This document shows positions 19,501 through 26,931 of a stretch of 64,000 nt of DNA, piece by piece. The position numbers and the translations under genes were made by a program. The first letter of the stretch is position 1. Every line of letters starts with the position of its first letter. The notes under the pieces were generated by a model. That model did no database searches. It had not been told where the DNA came from and saw only the letters and a program-made list of their open reading frames with translations. The stretch spans positions 1-64,000 of the forward strand of contig JABDCE010000003.1 of NCBI GenBank assembly GCA_013288285.1, given 5' to 3'. The stretch comes from Bacteroidota bacterium. Lineage in GTDB: Bacteria; Bacteroidota; Bacteroidia; Chitinophagales; Chitinophagaceae.

Positions 19501-22300
19501 CTAATGTGGCATCGGTAAGGCCAGTAGTAGCCGAAACGCATACTGTGGTAGCCCCTAATATAGGGGTAGGCGCTGCATTGACACTAGCAACCACGGTAGC
19601 ATAACAACCGGTTGTGAGCGTATAAGATATTGTAGCTGTGCCGCCTGTAATACCGGTAACTATACCAGTTGATGAGCCTACAGTTGCATTAGCACTGGAA
19701 CTTGACCACGTACCGCCGGAAGTTATATCCGTAAGGGCATCTGTTAACCCAACACATACCTTAACCGGAGCAGGACTAATAGCCCCTGGCAAAGGATTAA
19801 CTGTAAGTGTAGTCAGCGCATAACAGCCTGAAGGCATAGTATAGGTTAACGTTGCTGTACCTGGACCATTACCAAATACACAGCCCGAGGTAGGGACACC
19901 TACAGTTGCAACTGAGAAAGGAGTACAACTCCATGTACCACCTAATGTAGCATCACTGAGGCAAGAGGTAGTGCCGGCACAGAAAACCTTGGTACCAATG
20001 ATATTTGTAGGATTGGCATTGACCGTCACAGCCCCAGTGACACTACAACCCGCACCTGAAGTATAGGTAATAGTAGACGAACCCAGTGCATTACCAAAGA
20101 CTAAGCCGGAAGTGGATCCGATGATGGCGTTCGTATTGCTACTCACCCATGTACCACCTGTCAATGCGTCAGATAAGCCTGTTGTCTGACCGAGACACAC
20201 CTGATTAACACCCGCAATTGCTGTAGGGAGTGGACTAACGGTAATTGTCATTGCCGCCTGACATCCCGTAGGCAAAACATACGCAATTATTGAGGTTCCG
20301 GGACCAACGCCTGATACTGTAGTACCTGCAACGGTAGCTACTGTATGATCTGAACTGGTCCAGGTACCACCAGAAGTACCATCACTAACTGTTTCCGTTG
20401 ACCCCTGACATAAATTCGGCGTTCCTATGACGGCAGTTGGCGTTAACCAGATCGTCATTGGGAAAGTAACAAAACAACCGGAGCCAATAGTGTAAGATAT
20501 CGTAGCTGTGCCAGGCAATTTACCTGTTATTAATTCGTTACTACCACCGCCGCCGCCGCCGCCGGGAGCTATGGCCGCAATACCTGTATTGCTTGAGGTC
20601 CACACACCACCGGTAGTGAGATCATTGAGAATTGTGCCCGGAGGGCCTTCGCATATTGGCGATAACCCTGTTATAGGGTTTGGTAATGCAATAACCGTGA
20701 CCGGAATAGAAGTGAAGCAACCGGTAGTAGAGAGCGCGAATGTAATCATAGCCGTGCTGGCGGACATACCAGTAATAGTATCATGAGAACTGATGCCGCC
20801 GCTCGTTATAGCAATAGTAGTGTTTCCGCTCGTCCATGTACCTGTACCAGATGCATCGCTCAAAATAGTTGTATAGGAGACGCACGTTTGTGTGACACCT
20901 GTAATAGGAAGCGGCAGCGGCTGGACTGTGATGGTAGTAACCGCAGGACACAAGCCATGGAAAGAATAAGTGATAGAAGAAGTGCCGAGGGCTTTAGCAG
21001 TGACTATGCCGGTAGAGGATCCGATAGTAGCTACGGTCAAATTGCTGCTGGACCATGTACCACCAGTAACGGTATCGCTGAGACCAGTGGTATATCCGAG
21101 ACAGGCATTTAAATTACCGCTGATAGCTTTGGGGATAGGGTAAACGGTGACAGTAATGGTATCGACCTGAAGACACCCCCCGGTATTGGTTGTTGTGAGC
21201 ATGTACTGATTGACCCCAACAGGAGGCGTAACAAAAGTGGTATCGCAACTAGAACAAGATAACCCAGTAGATGGCGTCCAGCTATAAGTAAGTGGGAGGA
21301 TATCCGTTGCACCACCCCACATCTTTATCCTACCGCCAACACATAATGAAGTATCATGCGACTGGTGTGTAACCATGTTAGAAGGCACAAGGCGTGCATA
21401 AAGTGTATCTGTGCAGCCGTAGCCCGTGTAAGGTGTAAGTATTACTGCATATGTAGTGGTGATGGTGGGCACACCGACAACAACTGTTTGCGTGCTACCA
21501 TAAGATTTAGAATATGTAAGCGAGTCGGTCCAGTTATATGCACTGTAGCCAGGAGGTGCGGTGAGGGTAGCCAAGCCACCTGAACAGCCTACCGTCTGAA
21601 TTTTGAATATACCGCAGTTAAGATCTATATACGCATAACCGAAGTGTCCGCCGAGTGAACAAGCACCAGCTTTAAAAGAAACAATAACTGTATGACCGCC
21701 TAAACCGGTAAGGTCAAGGCTGGCCGCAGTCCATGGTTTATAATAAATGCCAGAAGCAACGGTAGATGCACTAAATCCGGGTAATGAAGAAGAAGATACG
21801 AAGCTGAAAGAGTTACAAGGAACGGCAGTACCTGTTGCAGAGTCCGTAACGTCTATCTGAAACCTTGGCTGCTGAGAAGGACTATGTGGCGGATTCTGCA
21901 GAACGATAGCATACCTATAGATGAGCGAAAATGCTACACCCGAAGGGACATGCACATGGTAGTCAGCAGCATCTGCATTTTGGTCTGTAGTGTCTTTGTT
22001 AATCCTAAGGGAATAAAAGCCATCACCTACGCAAGGAAAACCGCCATAATAGTCGGTACAACTTGATCCGCTGGTGATCATGTGATAGGTAGGATCCGGC
22101 GCACAAGTTACGAGGTTCCAAATAGGCCCCGTAAGTATCTGGCCGCGCCAATAATTCCAGTAAGAGTTGTTGCCTAATTCAAAATCAATGTTAGGCGGGC
22201 AGTTGAGCTGCGCATTGGTTGTAGCAAAGGATCCCAGAAAGATAAGGGCTAACAGAAGTAGATTTTTGCGGTTCATAATATGAGATTTATCTGGTTTCAA
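13562..22300 (-). CDS. giant 2912-aa secreted protein with 28 tandem Cys-paired Ig/BIG2-like repeats and T9SS C-terminal domain
   Basis: Signal peptide MNRKNLLLLALIFLGSFATTNAQ; 28 hand-counted units of consensus ITG...VCxGxxTxLSDAxxGGTWSSSxxxVATIxxxTGxVTGxxxGTATITYTLxTGCxxTxxVTVNPLP; C-terminus VLPNPSKGEFTVKGS...GMYILSIHSDNANQIFHLVIEQ. Confidence 0.93.
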   Translation of the reverse strand: MKPDKSHIMNRKNLLLLALIFLGSFATTNAQLNCPPNIDFELGNNSYWNYWRGQILTGPIWNLVTCAPDPTYHMITSGSSCTDYYGGFPCVGDGFYSLRINKDTTDQNADAADYHVHVPSGVAFSLIYRYAIVLQNPPHSPSQQPRFQIDVTDSATGTAVPCNSFSFVSSSSLPGFSASTVASGIYYKPWTAASLDLTGLGGHTVIVSFKAGACSLGGHFGYAYIDLNCGIFKIQTVGCSGGLATLTAPPGYSAYNWTDSLTYSKSYGSTQTVVVGVPTITTTYAVILTPYTGYGCTDTLYARLVPSNMVTHQSHDTSLCVGGRIKMWGGATDILPLTYSWTPSTGLSCSSCDTTFVTPPVGVNQYMLTTTNTGGCLQVDTITVTVYPIPKAISGNLNACLGYTTGLSDTVTGGTWSSSNLTVATIGSSTGIVTAKALGTSSITYSFHGLCPAVTTITVQPLPLPITGVTQTCVSYTTILSDASGTGTWTSGNTTIAITSGGISSHDTITGMSASTAMITFALSTTGCFTSIPVTVIALPNPITGLSPICEGPPGTILNDLTTGGVWTSSNTGIAAIAPGGGGGGGSNELITGKLPGTATISYTIGSGCFVTFPMTIWLTPTAVIGTPNLCQGSTETVSDGTSGGTWTSSDHTVATVAGTTVSGVGPGTSIIAYVLPTGCQAAMTITVSPLPTAIAGVNQVCLGQTTGLSDALTGGTWVSSNTNAIIGSTSGLVFGNALGSSTITYTSGAGCSVTGAVTVNANPTNIIGTKVFCAGTTSCLSDATLGGTWSCTPFSVATVGVPTSGCVFGNGPGTATLTYTMPSGCYALTTLTVNPLPGAISPAPVKVCVGLTDALTDITSGGTWSSSSANATVGSSTGIVTGITGGTATISYTLTTGCYATVVASVNAAPTPILGATTVCVSATTGLTDATLGGSWSFTGSTISATTTSGVYVVTGLSAGTATVTYTSFTTGCFTTTVVTVGPAPGPIGGSLFTVCPGAKITLSDAITGGGWVSAGPGIGSIDPSTGVVTGVSSGTASITYSLGGSCKVSKTVTVLTMPKPITGNTNICVGASSLLSDITTPVGTWSSLPTSVATMSGATVTGAGVGTATVSYTIANSCAATTVVTVNPIPTTIIGKTNVCVGGTSTLSDAMAGGTWSTTSGAIAGIGSTTGILSGNTVGTTTVTYKLTSTGCYISTPVTVNPLPAPVAGPTQVCIGSSILLSDFTTGGTWSSPSTTIAITPGGSVTAGATPGTATVVYTLPTGCTASAVITINGLPPVVTGPSAVCIGASILLSDAGGPGTWASLAPATATVTPGTGVVTGVALGTAPIVFTLTSTGCSRNTSVTVSPTPKAITGPITLCVNTAVSLSDAISGGTWTSMSPSVGTIDGTTGSFYGITTGTSTVSYSLGGSCAVSTIMTVNPLPPAITGGGPLCLTQTLTLSDASTVVGTWVSSDPTVATVVPSGLTTALVTPGGTIGTAVITYSVGCYVTTTVTVTPSPGPIFGTATVCQGLTTTLNDVVGGGTWYTSNSAVATVPSGGSVGTIYGNAAGTATISYTLGGTCQAAQTVTVYPVGVISGGPDVCTGHSIPLTSTVPFGTWISGSTSVATITLTGGSVTGVTPGSAPITYTLPSGCVSNYTVNVSSSPNPITGTPQVCKGQTTTFSDAGGGTWTSSSAFVGAIDPVSGVYTGINAGSATVTYNLSAGCISTTPVTVEPLPNAITSSSANLCALSTVTVSCSSPGGTWSVAPGSLVTIGATSGVVTAGAVSGAATVTYTLPTGCSSTKVLTINPLPAAITGPASVCVGNPATFTNPGTGTWSSSFPAIATITSGGVATGVSAGGTNIIFTAATTGCQINAPLVVVPPPSSIIAPGAVCVAQPGVILSDAVSGGVWTSGDTTLATINPSSGAMNILTSGTLLISYSAGSGCIKDTVIIINPISPIIGSNIVCVGQTTVFVDTTLGGTWSSSSPSKASVGIGTGYVTGVAAGSAVIAYTTPKGCIATLPVAVNPVPSAIVGNPQICLGLTQNYNDGVTGGTWSSAVPLIASISGSVPAAAATGNTLGSTTISYTVGGCSATKQVTVNPMPTVTYPTTNVCVGQPLALVGSGTGSWSSSAPTIATVGATSGIVTGVRPGVATIVFLSAAGCSVPTNITVLPNPSVVTGVNTVCVNASTALFSATPGGSWSSVSPSIASIIPPSTSSPGIVQGNIAGTAVIQYTIPTGCFSQTTVTVDPLPASFAGTSPADICQGTSYVFTDTDPGGTWSSSVPAVATIGVTSGRATGIAPGSTFISYTFKTTGCSISSMLTIDPAPSAIIGQPSICLGAAHTTTFFDGTTPGSWSSSPTSIATVDASGNVTGVALGTAIISYTSSFGCSVTSPLTVTPTPAAIIGNINVCYGSSYAFTDMVPGGSWSSSAPGIASVSSTGTVTGVSLGAATIYYSMSSGCDTFINITVQPLPTNTFVVTGGGTMCSTDAGVHVGLNGSSTGVNYLLYVGTKIATGPIPGTGGPIDFGLQKVVGTYTVIGTNTLTGCSSTMTGSVNIIVIPTVVPTINLIAAPGDTVCAGSSTTFSSSITHGGVSPAYTWAINGTVVAHTTGYAYMTPHDGDVVVVTLVSDTVCAIPSTVSSSVTMKVLDPMTPTATLTADPGDTVCQGLPVTLKANPSFGGTSPSYTWFVNGASVGFGSTFTFVPNNKDIVYTSMVSNYPCLVTKTVPSNKVQMTVDSAQIPHVSIGGSTSAAPGQTITLTANVTSGGPGTPSYQWFVDGKLIVGATNSTYPYLAPSAYTSHEDSVSVTVTSTGMCTMTSHQWVYMSMHNLGVNQVNNGSSDISVLPNPSKGEFTVKGSLGTTNDQDVSLEMTDLLGQVVYRNNVVAHGGNINLNVTLSKKLANGMYILSIHSDNANQIFHLVIEQ

Positions 22301-22607
22301 ATAGATTCTTTAGCGTTTATAATTTGTAAGTTTACGATGCGATAATTTATTGTTAAAGATTTAAACGTTTTGCAAGTTATTCATTTTTATTCATTTTTTC
22401 TAAAAAAATTCGGATAATATTTTTAATTATGCGTATCGTTTTTGAGGGAGAAATAAATATTCCCGATAGTTAATATTTTGGGCTTTTTTATGGGTATTTT
22501 GTTGACATATTTTTATTATTAAGAACAATGAGGGGCAAATACGCTTTAATAAATTTTTCATTCGTGTTGGATTTTGTAGAAAATATTTTAGCTATGAGTT
22601 TGCCGTT

Positions 22608-24566
22608 TCACTCAACAGAAGATGGGACATGAAAGCCCTGATAATATTTCTGAGCAATCTGCTCATACTTTTTTGTGGAATCCGCGTTACCTATGATCTG
22701 ATACAATAAGGCCAGGTTGCAGAACGACCTATAGCCTGCGAACTGCGGCGCAGCAGCGATCACTTTTTTGCTGCATCGTATCGCAGTATCGAATTGCCGC
22801 AAGCGGGTATAACAAATGCCCATATTGTACCACGCAGCCACATCAACCGCTGAATCGATCCGGACAGCTTTTTCATAATAAAAAACAGCTTCCGGAAATC
22901 GCTGTTCCTTAAAAAAAATTGTTGCTAAATTAAATGCTGCATTGTAATGCAGCGGGTTCAATTCGAGGACTTTTTTGAAATGAAATTCTGCTGAATCGAA
23001 ATTATTTTCTCTGAAATAAGCTACCCCGAGATCTGAATGGGCTTCTGTGTATCCGGGGTTGATCTGCAAGGAACGCAGGAAGTATTTTATGCTCAGATCG
23101 TTGATACGCCTTTTGGCAGCGGTATCGGGTTCGCTGTCATATTTTACCTGCAATTCGAGACCTACTTTATACTGTGAGATGTAGTCGCCAGACGATTTCG
23201 AAAGATCTGCGTTAACCAACGTTAAATTATCTTTCCAGTCTGTGTTGCGGGCTATTGTCATTGCCGAAAAGACCAATAAAACTGGCACAAGAACAGCTAT
23301 TGGTCTCCAATTTTTAAGAGCGGCAATATCGCCTGCCTGTTCGGTCGAAATCCATCTTTCGAATGCCAGTGCACACGCAAGACAAAACCCCACGGAAGGG
23401 AAAAAAGCGTACCTGTTGGCAAGGGGCTGCCCCAAGGTAAAAATAAGGTTAGAAAAGAGGGATAAAGTGATGAGATAAAATAAAATTGCGAATGCCCACG
23501 GGTCTTTTTTATTTTTGAAAAGTTTCATTAAACCCATGTACACCAGGAAGAGGTATGCTGCTATGGAAAGCAGCACCCCTATGTTAGTAAAACTCACGTG
23601 GGCAACGTCGCTGAAGCTGTAGTGAGAGTTGAGCGGATACGGCACGAACAATAATCTTAGCTGGTAGCCCAGTATCAGTAGTTTGGGGGCTACCCGAGCT
23701 GTGCTTCCTCCTGCACCAATAGATGAACTATGAATAAGATTGGCTGCGAGTGACGGCTGCTCTGTGTCGCGTGTCTGCACATAATTCCAGATAAACAGGA
23801 AGAATATCACCACGGCCACCATGCCCAAAGTGATGAGCAGGCTGCGTTTTTTATTTTGATTCTCGTAAAAGAAAAAGATCAATGGTATGACGCCCAAAAA
23901 AGTAAGCACCGTTTCTTTTGACAAGACCGCGAGCACCAGCAAAATAATACCGCATGGCAACTGGTACCACCTGCCTTGTCTTGCGTAATTAATGAGGACA
24001 TTGAGGGCCGCGAAAGCGAAGAAAAAACACATCAGTTCATCCCTGCTTTTGATGTTAGCGACAACCTCTGTGTGGACAGGGTGGACAGCGAACAATAAGG
24101 CTGCGACAAAGGCAACAACTATTTTTTCTCCATTAAACAGCTTATTTAAAAACAGGAACAAGAAAACGACAGCTGCTGCGAAAAAAACAATGTTGAAAAA
24201 ATGCCCCATTGCCGGATCGAGCCCGAAAAACTGATATTCAATAGCGAACATGACAAGGGAAAGCGGCCTATAATCGGACATCCTGTTAGCGCTGAACCCT
24301 TCCATATGGTGCGTGGTGAGCAGCAGCGGGATGCCGGAAAAACCCTGCTGTACGTAATGATTTTCCGTGATCATTGTCACATCATCGAGCACGTAGTCGT
24401 TTCTTAATGTGTTGGCATAGAGCAGGCAGGATAAAATGGTCAGGATGATAGACAGTTTTGTGACCCATGTGAAAGTATACCCCTGCAGGCCCGGATCACC
24501 GGATGCTTCATTCACCGATTTTTCGTGTATGGATTCTTCCTGATACTGCCCCGGCTCTAAATCCAT
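22608..24566 (-). CDS. multi-pass membrane protein with C-terminal TPRs (TMTC/DUF1736-like)
   Basis: NDYVLDDVTMITENHYVQQGFSGIP, AVHPVHTEVVANIKSRDELMCFFFAF, then TPR units (AHSDLGVAYFRENNFDSAEFHFKKVLELNP). Confidence 0.82.
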   Translation of the reverse strand: MDLEPGQYQEESIHEKSVNEASGDPGLQGYTFTWVTKLSIILTILSCLLYANTLRNDYVLDDVTMITENHYVQQGFSGIPLLLTTHHMEGFSANRMSDYRPLSLVMFAIEYQFFGLDPAMGHFFNIVFFAAAVVFLFLFLNKLFNGEKIVVAFVAALLFAVHPVHTEVVANIKSRDELMCFFFAFAALNVLINYARQGRWYQLPCGIILLVLAVLSKETVLTFLGVIPLIFFFYENQNKKRSLLITLGMVAVVIFFLFIWNYVQTRDTEQPSLAANLIHSSSIGAGGSTARVAPKLLILGYQLRLLFVPYPLNSHYSFSDVAHVSFTNIGVLLSIAAYLFLVYMGLMKLFKNKKDPWAFAILFYLITLSLFSNLIFTLGQPLANRYAFFPSVGFCLACALAFERWISTEQAGDIAALKNWRPIAVLVPVLLVFSAMTIARNTDWKDNLTLVNADLSKSSGDYISQYKVGLELQVKYDSEPDTAAKRRINDLSIKYFLRSLQINPGYTEAHSDLGVAYFRENNFDSAEFHFKKVLELNPLHYNAAFNLATIFFKEQRFPEAVFYYEKAVRIDSAVDVAAWYNMGICYTRLRQFDTAIRCSKKVIAAAPQFAGYRSFCNLALLYQIIGNADSTKKYEQIAQKYYQGFHVPSSVE

Positions 24567-24975
24567 ATAAAGTATGTCACATTTAATAAACCCATAAAGA
24601 AAAGCATTACCGGGAACGACCAGTGAAACAAAGGTAAGAAATTGTATGTGGCTGGGTAATTGAGATTCAGGAGGGACAAAAGGAACGAAGATAATTTTTA
24701 AAATTTTGTAAGAAATTAATTATAAGCAATTTTTGAAATAATATTAAATTATTACATTCACATAAAGATAACTTAGTATCTCTCCTGATGCACAAACAAA
24801 AACATAATGCATAGTGAGTCAGCGCCATCCCCGGTAAAGGTTTGGAAAGTATGGCGAATGATGTAACAACATAGAATAAAGCAGGAGACAGCACGTTAAG
24901 AAATTGTATTCGCCGACGGGCAAATGTGGCAATGAAAGAAATGCGCTACCTTCGCGCCTCATTTTTAAATGTTTC

Positions 24976-26832
24976 ATGGATCGTAATCAAGTTACCGGTT
25001 TCGCACTGCTGGCCCTGCTGCTCATAGGATACCTATTTTATAACCAGCATGAACAGAAATTATATCAGGCGAATCAGGCGAAGAAAACGGCTGACTCTAT
25101 CAGCTATGCGAAAGTTCACCCTCGCCCAGCGGTGGACAGCAGCAAAGCAGCTACGTCAACAGGGGCAACTACTATTGCTGACTCTGCTACTGAAGCGCTG
25201 AGGAGAACACAGCCGGCATCATACTACGGTGAAGAAAAGACGATCACTGTTGAAAATAAAAAGCTATCGCTGCAGTTTACCAGCAAGGGCGCATTCCCAA
25301 TCGCAGCACAGATAAAGGGTTACAAAACCTATGACCAGAAGCCATTGTACCTGTTTAACGGCAAGGGAAACTATCTGAGCGCGATACTGCCTTTTGACAA
25401 TGGTAAATCTACAGCAGACCTATACTTTACATCTGTAACCAAGGACGAACCTAACGGAGATAAAGTCATCGATTTTTCGGCAGACCTGGGGGCAGGAAAG
25501 AAGGTGGACATAGTGTATACCCTGCCTGCAGATGACTATATGATGCGGTGCAAAATTGTGATGACCGGGATGCCTGCGAGCAGCGTAAAGCTGGACTGGC
25601 AGACACTGGGGCTGCATACGGAGAAGGATGTAAAAACAGAGCGTACAGGTAGCAGGGGATCGACACAGGTATATTACCGGAACAAAAACGGTGAGGGCGA
25701 TTACTTCACTATGCATGATGAAGAAAAGCAAATACATGATGACGCATCGCCTGTATGGCTGGGATTCAGGAAGCAGTATTTCAGTACGGTGCTGGTGGAT
25801 GATGATGGCTTTGCCAAGATGGATGTGAAATACAAAACAAGGACAGACGATACAAACCTTGTGGCCCAAAACGAAGCTACCTTTGAATTACCGTTGAAGG
25901 TGAATGGCCAGGAAGAGTCGGCCTCACTGAGATGGTATATAGGCCCTAACGACTACAATACATTGCTCAGCTATAAGATAGGGCTGGATGACATGGTGCC
26001 GCTGGGCTACGGGGTGATGGCATTTGTAAAATACATCAATAAGTTTGCGCTGATCCCGATCTTCTATTTCCTGGCACGCTTTACTACCAACTACGCGCTC
26101 ATCATCATCATCATGACGCTATTCATACGTCTTATACTATCGTTCTTCACATACAAAAGCTACCTCTCATCGGCAAAGATGCGCGTGATGAAACCGGAAC
26201 TGGATGCGCTGCGTGAGAAGATAGGAGACGACCAGCAGAAGTTCAGTATGGAGCAGATGAAGCTATACCGGTCGGCGGGCGTGAACCCATTGGGCGGTTG
26301 TCTGCCTATGGTGTTCCAGTTGCCGATACTGCTCTCGATGTATTATATGTTCCCTTCGTTTATAGAGTTCCGGCAACAGAGTTTCCTGTGGTGTAAGGAC
26401 CTTTCGAGCTATGACAGTATATTTAATTTAGGGTTTTCTATACCGTGGTATGGCGACCATGTGAGCCTGTTTACTTTGCTGATGACTGCATCGAGTTTGT
26501 TCCTTGCGGTGTATAACAGGAATATGACCCCACAAGACCCGAATAACCCTATGATGAAATATATGCCATACGTATTCCCAATCATGCTGATGGGGATGTT
26601 TAATAATATGGCAGCAGCCCTTACTTTTTATTACACTTGCTCTAACTTATTGAGCATTGCGCAGCAGTTCATTATACAGAAATATTTCATAGACGAAAAA
26701 ACGATCCACGCACAACTGCAAGAGAATAAAAGTAAACCTGCGGCGCCATCGAAATGGTCGCAGCGGCTGGAGGAAATGCAAAAATTGCAGCAAGAGCGGG
26801 GTAAGACGCCGCCAAGGCAAAATAAAAAGTAG
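24976..26832 (+). CDS. yidC: membrane protein insertase YidC
   Basis: MDRNQVTGFALLALLLIGYLFYNQ...; KMRVMKPELDALREKIGDDQQKFSMEQMKLYRSAGVNPLGGCLPMVFQLPILLSMYYMFP. ORF track opens at 24904, but the conserved start is 24976. Confidence 0.97.
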   Translation: MDRNQVTGFALLALLLIGYLFYNQHEQKLYQANQAKKTADSISYAKVHPRPAVDSSKAATSTGATTIADSATEALRRTQPASYYGEEKTITVENKKLSLQFTSKGAFPIAAQIKGYKTYDQKPLYLFNGKGNYLSAILPFDNGKSTADLYFTSVTKDEPNGDKVIDFSADLGAGKKVDIVYTLPADDYMMRCKIVMTGMPASSVKLDWQTLGLHTEKDVKTERTGSRGSTQVYYRNKNGEGDYFTMHDEEKQIHDDASPVWLGFRKQYFSTVLVDDDGFAKMDVKYKTRTDDTNLVAQNEATFELPLKVNGQEESASLRWYIGPNDYNTLLSYKIGLDDMVPLGYGVMAFVKYINKFALIPIFYFLARFTTNYALIIIIMTLFIRLILSFFTYKSYLSSAKMRVMKPELDALREKIGDDQQKFSMEQMKLYRSAGVNPLGGCLPMVFQLPILLSMYYMFPSFIEFRQQSFLWCKDLSSYDSIFNLGFSIPWYGDHVSLFTLLMTASSLFLAVYNRNMTPQDPNNPMMKYMPYVFPIMLMGMFNNMAAALTFYYTCSNLLSIAQQFIIQKYFIDEKTIHAQLQENKSKPAAPSKWSQRLEEMQKLQQERGKTPPRQNKK

Positions 26833-26908
26833 AGACAGTAGCCAGCAACTTGTAGCGCGGGTGATTTGCCGCGAACACAATATAGGAGGGCATGATACGT
26901 TATTTACT

Positions 26909-26916
26909 TATATTTG
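26909..26916 (+). promoter_or_regulatory. Bacteroidetes -7 box (TATATTTG) upstream of the first porZ-like gene
   Basis: Matches TAnnTTTG, 15 nt upstream of the ATG at 26932. Confidence 0.45.
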
Positions 26917-26931
26917 GAGGCAGATGACATC

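Noticed and set aside
13562-22300. Many long + strand and alternate-frame ORFs across this interval (e.g. 18171..18719, 16557..16973)
   Set aside because: Antisense shadows of the repetitive Thr/Gly/Ser-rich giant protein; repeated low-complexity peptides without recognisable domains.
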